This document shows, one piece after another, positions 57,498-64,000 of a stretch of DNA of 64,000 bases (position 1 is its first letter; every line of letters starts with the position of its first letter). Under the pieces are notes generated by a model. That model was not told the origin of the DNA. It saw only the letters and a program-made list of their open reading frames with translations, and made no database searches. The stretch covers positions 980,831-1,044,830 of the forward strand of contig JAMWFC010000028.1 in the NCBI GenBank assembly GCA_027475525.1, given 5' to 3'. The translations under genes and the position numbers were made by a program. Origin of the DNA: Macrolepiota albuminosa. Its lineage: Eukaryota; Basidiomycota; Agaricomycetes; Agaricales; Agaricaceae.

Positions 57498-58808
57498 GGC
57501 AAGTACTCACTAAATTCGATGATCCCACATAGCAAAATTGCAGGTTTCCCTCTTGACAACATGAGGCATCTCGGGGAGTTACTCATAAAGATCCGTGAAT
57601 ACACTGATCAACCCTTAACACTGTGGAAGTCAGACATGGCAGAAGCTTACAGACTCATACCCATGCATAAGCTATGGCAGCTCAAGCAAGTGATTACTAT
57701 CGATGGCAAAAGATACATTGACCATTGCAACTGCTTTGGAGGCCGAGCATCCCTCAACTGCTGGGGAGTGGTTAACAGCCTGGTCACGTAAATCACAAAG
57801 AATGAGCAAGGTATCAGATCTCCCTTTGTGTTCAACGACAACTCTTTTGGGGTCAATGACAAAGATGACTTTACACTTTACGAGCCATACAACTGTCTGA
57901 TGCCGTCAAACCAGGTCAAACTATTGCAACTGTGGGACGAGCTTCAGATCCCGCACAAGAAGAAAAAACAAGTTTTTGGCTCACCACTCACGATCATTGG
58001 TATATTGGTCGACCCAAACGAGATGACTATGACGTTACTCTCCGATGCCAAGTCTGACCTCATAAAAGAGATGAGGCGCTTTGCCGAGTCGCCAAAAGGA
58101 AAGTCGAAGTACTTCACTAAGCGAGCATGGCAAAGACTTGCTGGATGGGTAAACTGGGGCTTGAATGTATTTCCTTTATTAGTGCCATGTCTCGCTAACA
58201 TTTACACAAAGATAAATGCAACTGGTGACAACCCCCATGCCAGGATCTGGTCCAACAAGGCCATCAAAATGGACTTGGACTGGGGTGCAAACCATATGGA
58301 ACGTCTGAGCGGCACTCACTTGCTCAAATCCAAATACTGGGACGAAGTAGATGCCGATGTTGTCATGGAATCAGATGCTTGCCTCACAGGCATGGCTTTC
58401 TGGTTCCCAAGATCAAGGAGAGCTTTTTTCTGCCCCGCCCCTGCTGACGCTCCTAAAGATCTCATTTTCTATCTTGAGGCTTTGGCCGTGACCTCTGCTT
58501 TTTCATGTGCCACTGCAGAGGCGACCTGCCCCCAGAAGATGATAATTTACACCGACAACATGAACACAGTTAACATTTTTAACATGCTACATGCTTTACC
58601 ACTTTACAACCCTATGTTACGCCACGTTGTCGACATTATAATCAACGACAAACACAAGCTAAGTGTCAGACACATCCCAGGTGAATTAAATGAAGTTGCA
58701 GATCTAATCTCATGCGAGAAGTTTGATGACGCACGACGACTATTTCCCTCGTTGTATATCAAGAGTTTTCAGCCCCCTCAATCGTTGCTGGGGGTAGCCA
58801 AAAAATGA
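57498..58808 (+). pseudogene. RT-RNase H of the DIRS-like element, C-terminal part
   Basis: It resumes GKYSLNSMIPH and LWKSDMAEAYRLIPMH, then meets TAA at 57789-57791. The same frame continues with SPFVFNDNSFG: the catalytic doublet expected as VDDN reads FNDN, so the first aspartate is lost. RNase H follows (DVVMESDACLTG, IIYTDNMNT, VRHIPGELNEVADLIS). The stop TGA 58806-58808 overlaps the YR start in ATGA. Inactive RT. Confidence 0.82.
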
Positions 58809-59827
58809 GCCTTACACCCACAAAATCCAGACAACCAACACGAGTTGCCTGGTCCAGGGAGAGACTCGTTAGAGAACGGTCTCTTGCCTTGGGTGCGGCC
58901 ATCGACACCAGTACCTACTTATCCTACAACTCCGCTCTAAACTCTTATCTAAACTTCGTGAGAATGCACAACATGGAAACCAGACCAACTCAAGACTCCC
59001 TATCTTTTTACATCGTATATATGTGCCACCACATCGAACCACGATCCACGCGCTCTTACTTATCTGGAATATGCAACCAACTCGAGAATTACTTCCCCGA
59101 CGTCAGGGAAGTGAGGAACTCTCCACTTGTGAGGAACACCCTTGCTGGATGTATGAGATTAAAATCGTCGAACACCAAACAAAAGCTTCCCCTCACTAGG
59201 GGGGATCTTGTCATGGTTGTTAATCATTATGCGACGTCATCGAAACACAACGACCTCTTATTCACAGCCCTCATTCTCACGGGTTTCTACACACTGCTAC
59301 GTCTCGGCGAACTCACGCAACCAGACAACAACCGTCTCAAGGATGAAAGGAAGATAGTGAAGATTACATCCACATATGTTCACAATGACTTCTTCGAATT
59401 TCAGCTCCCTGCACATAAGGCCAACACCTTCTTTGAGGGAAACAGAATAGTCGTCAGACGGATTGACCACCGTTCTGACCCATATGCAGCCCTCTGTGCC
59501 TACCTGCGTAGTCGCACCCAACGTTTCCCACTGAGGTGCGAACTCTGGTTGAGAGAGAACGGTAGTCATCCCACCCGATCATTCTTCATGATACAACTGC
59601 GCACCCTATTCCCCACCACAATCGCAGGTCAGTCCATGAGGGCAGGTGGTGCTACTTTCCTTGCAGAAGGCGGTGTTGCTCCTCACCTCATCCAAGCCAC
59701 AGGCCGATGGTCGTCCAAGGCGTTCCAAAGATACATCAGGAAAAACCCCATATTGATATATGCAGTCCCAATCACGCCCGGTCTTTGTCTCACAGTAACA
59801 CTCAGAGTGTGTGCGAATGGGTCTTGA
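58805..59827 (+). CDS. Tyrosine recombinase of the DIRS-like element
   Basis: 340 residues, fully open. SAM-like core-binding domain (YNSALNSYLNFVRMH, STRSYLSGICNQLENYF), then catalytic Arg in LLRLGEL, GQSMRAGG where GHSxR is usual (His to Gln), TGRWSSKAFQRYIRKNP with the Trp and candidate Tyr. The start overlaps the RT-RNase H stop as ATGA. An open YR in an element whose Gag and RT are riddled with stops is unexpected; chance survival or short residence time are both possible. Confidence 0.8.
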   Translation: MSLTPTKSRQPTRVAWSRERLVRERSLALGAAIDTSTYLSYNSALNSYLNFVRMHNMETRPTQDSLSFYIVYMCHHIEPRSTRSYLSGICNQLENYFPDVREVRNSPLVRNTLAGCMRLKSSNTKQKLPLTRGDLVMVVNHYATSSKHNDLLFTALILTGFYTLLRLGELTQPDNNRLKDERKIVKITSTYVHNDFFEFQLPAHKANTFFEGNRIVVRRIDHRSDPYAALCAYLRSRTQRFPLRCELWLRENGSHPTRSFFMIQLRTLFPTTIAGQSMRAGGATFLAEGGVAPHLIQATGRWSSKAFQRYIRKNPILIYAVPITPGLCLTVTLRVCANGS

Positions 59828-59974
59828 ACATTGGTCCCTTGTTGATGCATTTTTCTGCATTTAGCAATTGAATAATGCATCACTGACCGTAAATGCATAA
59901 CTGATGCATTAGTTATGTGTAAGATTACAGAAAAAATTGCATTACCATCGTGATGCATTAGTTATATCTACGTT

Positions 59975-60047
59975 ACAGGGCAAATTGCATTACTATTTGA
60001 CTATAATTCTACTGTATATTGCATTAGGATGTCGGGGACAGGTGCAA
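59975..60047 (-). repeat. Right inverted terminal repeat of the DIRS-like element
   Basis: Partner of the left repeat. Just inside it, 59,900-59,975 contains two imperfect direct copies starting TGATGCATTAGTTAT. Positions 59,828-59,900, after the YR stop, are non-coding. Confidence 0.7.
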
Positions 60048-60340
60048 TTCCTGAAGGACCCAAAGGAGAACTTCAGCTGGGATCGGTTGCGGAAACATAT
60101 AAAGATTGTTGCGCCTTCGATGTTCGAATCTATACAGCTATCATTGGTGATGGTCGGTTTTCCAAAAGATGAAGTCTACGGTATTGGTCAGTTATTAAAA
60201 CACATTCCTCTTCAGCGCCACACCGAAACTGATGTCTGCTACTCCACAGTACAGTGACTAGGTCGCTTAGACAATAATTCACAAATTGCTATTGGAGGAG
60301 TAGTTGCTTGGAGCCTGCCCTGAACTATGTATTACTGTCA
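60048..60340 (+). pseudogene. Family B gene, second locus: 3' part
   Basis: It begins TTCC and continues with LKDPKENFSWDRLRKH and MVGFPKDEVYGIGQ, then 3' sequence matching 8070-8180. With the fragment ending at 32,175 it restores an uninterrupted family B exon (...SVQQ|FLKDP...), so everything between is inserted DNA. Beyond about 60,340 to 60,636 I see no gene. Confidence 0.85.
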
Positions 60341-60636
60341 TGATCAGATATTTTCCGATATATTTATTTATTTTTCCAAACAACGTACGGAGTTTGAAAA
60401 ATGACGATTGCTCTGATGTTACAAAATTGTGTTATCGTTATCTACCTCCGCTAAGTGATTAGAGCTAGGGACGAGTCTGTTTTATTCAACGAAGCAACAA
60501 ATGCGTCGCCGTTGCATAGTTGCCGTATGTTGCAGTGTTACTGCAGCACAGGACTGATACAAGCTTTCACTAGAACTTGCGCCTCCCAGTGCGTAAATTT
60601 ACTCTCAACTCCAGTAGCCCTTGGACACAGTCAGTA

Positions 60637-61770
60637 ATGACTTCTTCGAAGGCATGGAAAATCCTGACATTCCTTACAAGGTCCGAACCTTACCAGACAG
60701 GCAAGCGTCTTCTACTTGCCCTCCCTTCTCATAATCAAACTATCAATGTCCGAGTTGTCAAAATGTATCCCCCGACCAATTCCGTAGTTCTCCTTGTCGA
60801 CAATCTGAGTCCTTCCCCAGACATTCCCCCTCGAGTGATTTTGAAGCTTGCTGATCGTCGCTTTGGAAGTGCGCGAGAGGAATTCTTAAATGATCCAGCG
60901 TGGCCTTGGACAATAGACAAAGAACGTGACTTTCAAGCAGGTCTTCGCGCGTACATACAAGCCCATGGTCATCCTCCCGATCCCGATCTCAAGGTAAATG
61001 GTAATAATAAGCCAGAGGAGGAAGAGGAGGAAGAACCGACGTGGATGCAGGAGCTCCGACACTGGGACACCTTTCATTTCGTTCATCAGAAGGAGAAAGT
61101 AGCATACTCATATTTAAAAGATGCCCAATCGCGTGGTTATGTCCCCCAATTCTTCGGTGCAGTCCGTATTGCTATGTCTTCGGAAAAGGTGCATCCCTCG
61201 CTTGATCACATCGATGGACTCATGATGGAATATATCCCCGGCCAAACCATGGGGGAACTCGAACCAGGCGTTGACATATCCGATGAGGACGCAGAGGAAG
61301 TCTCCCAGAAGGTCCTGACTCTTGGCCGGCATTTGCGTCACTACGGCGTCGCGCATAATGATATACACCTCCACAACATCATCCTCCGCACACCATCCAA
61401 CGATCCGGTCCTTATAGACTGGGGCCGTGCTTACTTTGAAAATGCTCAGAACAAGTGCTCTGCTGAAGAGAATTGGAATAGTATAGATCTCTCCCAAGAT
61501 TTTGAGTCGGATATACGGAAGATCCTTCGGCACGGTCGTCCGTGGCATCGATTTAGGACTCCTATCTCTAATGAATGCAGAGAAGAACAGGCAAAACAGG
61601 TGGGCTGGGCGTGGACCAACTCTTGTGCGAATTGTTATACCCCCGAAGAGTTGGAGAGATTTTTTTATAGGGACCATAGTGTACCGGACAAGAACTCTGG
61701 GCTGTTATGGAAAGTCAAGCCAAATGTCAAGACGAGACCTATTTTCGAACCATTCAAGCCTCTCACATGA
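60637..61770 (+). CDS. Kinase-fold protein (protein-kinase/phosphotransferase-like)
   Basis: Single open exon. I start at ATG 60637 (MTSSKAWKIL) because the 20 upstream codons from 60577 look non-conserved. 377 residues. A P-loop-like N-lobe with VILKLADRRF (ATP-binding Lys), an acidic insert (EEEEEEE near residue 130), hinge-like MMEYIPG, a catalytic loop HNDIHLHNIIL (HxDxxxxN) and VLIDWGRA in place of DFG. The HND..N and DWG forms occur in fungal aminoglycoside-phosphotransferase-like and other atypical kinases, whose substrates are mostly unknown. C-terminal helical tail. No lesions seen. Confidence 0.8.
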   Translation: MTSSKAWKILTFLTRSEPYQTGKRLLLALPSHNQTINVRVVKMYPPTNSVVLLVDNLSPSPDIPPRVILKLADRRFGSAREEFLNDPAWPWTIDKERDFQAGLRAYIQAHGHPPDPDLKVNGNNKPEEEEEEEPTWMQELRHWDTFHFVHQKEKVAYSYLKDAQSRGYVPQFFGAVRIAMSSEKVHPSLDHIDGLMMEYIPGQTMGELEPGVDISDEDAEEVSQKVLTLGRHLRHYGVAHNDIHLHNIILRTPSNDPVLIDWGRAYFENAQNKCSAEENWNSIDLSQDFESDIRKILRHGRPWHRFRTPISNECREEQAKQVGWAWTNSCANCYTPEELERFFYRDHSVPDKNSGLLWKVKPNVKTRPIFEPFKPLT

Positions 61771-62374
61771 GAAGTAGTCACTCTCCAAGTGTTATTTATC
61801 ATTTCATTATATTATATTTATTGTTGGCGTTGTCAATGATACAATCGATGTTTCCACAAATAATGAGCTATCAATACTCGGACTGGGTGACAGGCCAAGT
61901 CTCGAATTGTGAATGTCCTTCCTCATGCAATAGGTATGCTTATTCGTATCTACAGTGCATGGATCCTTTACAATTCAAAGAGCTGAGCCAATACTACCAC
62001 TCTCCATTTGGAGCTTCTCATCTTGTTTGAAAAGAGCAGAAATGGAAGATGAGCAGGTTAAGATTGTGGATCTGTTGCACTGTGTTTAAAATTGTTTTTT
62101 GTATGTGTTTTTTGCTGTTGTTGTCCAGCTTTTCACAATATCTTGAACAGTCAATTGCCTTGGACATGTTAGTATCCCCTCTGTTAAATCTATTACAAAA
62201 CTTTTCATGGCATTTTGCAGCTTAATGATAGCCACCATGGCAATACCTCTGGTAAAATATATTGTGAATGAGTTTGCTACATGTATGATTGAGTTATGTA
62301 GTACATTCTCTACTATCTCAGCGACATTGGCCATCACCTTCATTGTAAATGGACGGCATGGCCTGACCCTGTAT
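61771..62374. other. Intergenic region, no recognised gene
   Basis: AT-rich, with no convincing gene downstream of the kinase-fold gene. Confidence 0.45.
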
Positions 62375-62540
62375 TCATGCCACCTCATCTCTCTCCTCCT
62401 GTGCTACCTCCTGCACCCACCGCTCCTGCTGTACCTTGTCAAACAATTCTTGCACCTGCGATAAGAGGTGTCGCTCATGGGCCTCTGCCTCTGCCAACCA
62501 CCGACATAGACTCAGAAGATCCTCCCCAGCCTTGAATGCG
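62375..62540 (-). pseudogene. Coiled-coil coding remnant
   Basis: 55 codons on the minus strand reading AFKAGEDLLSLCRWLAEAEA followed by a heptad-like helix (SQVQELFDKVQQERW) to TGA 62375-62377. No start is visible. It looks like the C-terminal end of a larger, possibly transposon-borne protein. Family not recognised. Confidence 0.35.
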
Positions 62541-63098
62541 CGGGGGCACGCGCCGGTAGGGACGATCCTAGCTAGCGATGGGCCCGGAGTAGGATAATCA
62601 CGTGGCCGCTTTGAGGGGGAGGCAATTTCTCCCTAATACCAGGCTGGGGCCCCGCTGGCACCTCCTCCTCCAACAACTACTTGGGAAATGGCCGGCGCTT
62701 TCCCTTATAGCGCCAGCATGTTGCGCCCCCTCGCGGCCTCAACGGCCCCGGCCAACGCCCCCTCCCTCCTTGGCCCCCTCGATGGCCCCACAACCCCGGC
62801 CTTTGATGGCTGCCTGACCCTCTGAGCCCCTCCAAACCACAATGGTCCTCATGGGGCTGACCTCGTCTAGGTGTTTGCTCCGCCGCGGCTATTTCTGATA
62901 TCCTCATCAGAATCACATACGCAGTTACTCTACAAGAAAATAAACTCAAAAACACACAATTGACTAATGTGAACTGAGTCTCATGATGGCGATTTCCTTT
63001 TGTGTCGAATCTGATCGTTTGGAATTGTCGACTAAGTGAAAACCACGCACAACCACTGAAGAACTCTCTACTAGTCACATCCAGACCTTGCTGAGCAA
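62541..63098. other. GC-rich block and promoter region of the hydrolase gene
   Basis: About 62,541-62,890 is strikingly GC-rich with CCCC/GGGG runs, unlike the AT-rich flanks. It reads as Pro/Gly/Arg-rich in several frames, none convincing. The last 200 bp precede the hydrolase start. Confidence 0.4.
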
Positions 63099-64000
63099 AT
63101 GACCTTCAACACACTTCCCGCTGGCCCTGGTGTCGAGCTTTCCTACATCGACTCCGGAGCTCCTGTATCTAATCATGCCTATACCACAATTGTAGCCATC
63201 CATGGAATGTGCTTTAGCAATCGTTCGTTCTTATGACAACTGCGTCTCCCACTCCTGATCTCTTTCTAGTAATTTTTGAGAGAATGTTGCCAGTCGCCTC
63301 CAACAAAGGTGCACGATTTGTTGCATTGAACCGCCGTCACTATCCCGGCTCTACGGAATATCGATCGGGAGAGTTAAATATCGTCGTCAGTGGTGGCACT
63401 GAGGAGGAAAAAGATGCCGAACTTCAAGCACGCGGCATTGAGATAGCGACGTTCATTGACAACTTTATTCAAATAAACGACCTCCCTCCTATCTCTGAAG
63501 ACCGGAAAACGGGCGGAATCATTCTCTTGGGGTGGTCTCTTGGCTCTGTGACTGCATTTGCAACTATTGCAAGTGCTGGCGCTCTCCCTTCCGATACTCG
63601 TGCTCGGCTTGGTGCACGAATCAGATCTATTATTGTTTATGGTGACCGCTACTCTTTCCCACTACTCGTAAACGTCGTTCACTATCTCCATGAACAGACC
63701 CCGCCCCCATCATTCTTGGGCTTCCCACTCCTGAACAGAACTGGACGCCCTTGATCGATAATTACATTCCTGAAAGCCTTCGTCTCGCAGCCTTCGGTCA
63801 GTGGGCAACCGGTTACTTTGATCACGGCGATCTGTCAAAACGAGACCTCAGTGCTCTCTCGTGGGTCCTCCCTTCTGCAAGCCGCATTCCAACCTTCTTC
63901 AACATACCGGCTGAGAAGCTTGTGGAGGTCGCCCGTTACGGAGGCGATGGCTTCAGTGATCTTCCGTATATGATTCATTTTGTGAATCAGTTCAAGGCTG
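63099..64000 (+). CDS. Alpha/beta-hydrolase (partial, runs off the window)
   Basis: Starts ATG 63099 (MTFNTLPAGPGVELSYIDSG). Introns 63223-63269 (47 bp) and 63642-63697 (56 bp) join exons in phase: AIHGMCFSN|LIFERMLPVAS, then RFVALNRRHYPGST, ATFIDNFIQINDLPPI, GGIILLGWSLGS (nucleophile elbow G-W-S-x-G), IIVYD|PAPIILGLPTPEQNW, and GYFDHGDL. The HGM oxyanion motif and the elbow serine are present. Open to the last base of the window; the acid and histidine lie beyond. This is an expanded agaricomycete hydrolase family without known substrates. Confidence 0.87.

Larger units (their letters stand above)
32176..60047 (+). mobile_element. DIRS-like tyrosine-recombinase retrotransposon, decayed, host of nested Gypsy elements
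   Basis: The ends carry imperfect inverted repeats of about 70 bp sharing CCCCGACA and TAATAGTAATGCAAT blocks, flanked on both sides by TTCC. Net length without the nested Gypsy is about 5.3 kb. Genes in order: Gag (32957-34417), RT-RNase H (34389-34945 plus 57498-58808) and YR (58805-59827). Gag has four in-frame TGA codons, and RT has one TAA and a damaged active site, so it is dead. Inverted termini plus a DIRS-class RT and a YR make DIRS-like the best class; the boundaries rest on the interrupted family B exon. Confidence 0.85.

Overview
This window is nuclear DNA of a filamentous basidiomycete, most likely an agaricomycete. The host genes carry many short GT-AG introns of roughly 35-70 bp. 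The gene families (tandem ricin-B-type lectins, an alpha/beta-hydrolase with the GMxF/NRRxYPGST pattern, a GT15 mannosyltransferase) and the transposons (chromodomain Ty3/Gypsy and tyrosine-recombinase retroelements) are typical of that group.

Layout. (1) 1-11,547: a large inverted repeat with arms of about 5 kb around a 1.4-kb spacer. Each arm carries a decayed protein-kinase-like gene, a decayed Cys/His protein gene (family C) and a nucleotidyltransferase-fold gene (family B). The spacer carries a single-copy gene (family A). (2) 11,738-17,820: an apparently intact Ngaro/PAT-type tyrosine-recombinase (YR) retrotransposon with split direct repeats and Gag, RT-RNase H and YR genes. (3) 17.8-29.2 kb: ordinary host DNA. 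It holds three paralogous beta-trefoil lectins on the minus strand, a broken PD-(D/E)XK-like gene, a complete eight-exon magnesium-dependent phosphatase (MDP-1 type) and, divergently, a GT15 alpha-1,2-mannosyltransferase. (4) 29.6-60.3 kb: a second copy of the A-B gene pair whose B gene is split by a nest. A DIRS-like element (32,176-60,047) holds a Gypsy element (34,946-57,497), which holds another Gypsy element (38,298-49,546). Target duplications or the rejoined reading frame support every level. (5) 60.3-64 kb: a kinase-fold gene and the start of an alpha/beta-hydrolase gene that runs off the window.

Biology that stands out. The two Gypsy elements are about 11 kb each and carry, beyond Gag-protease and Pol, a third ORF of about 950-1,090 codons downstream of the chromodomain. 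It has a low-complexity Gln/Pro-rich N-terminus and a conserved C-terminal half that I do not recognise. In both elements Gag-protease and Pol lie in one frame separated by a single UGA, in the younger element in the context UGA CUA, and similar peptides follow it. That suggests stop-codon readthrough.

Assembly warning. Thirteen places between 17.5 and 53.7 kb carry a tandem duplication of exactly 77 bp. Unrelated loci sharing one period point to contigs joined without trimming a k=77 overlap. These duplications break several genes on paper. They also make the perfectly identical inner part of the inverted repeat worth checking with long reads.
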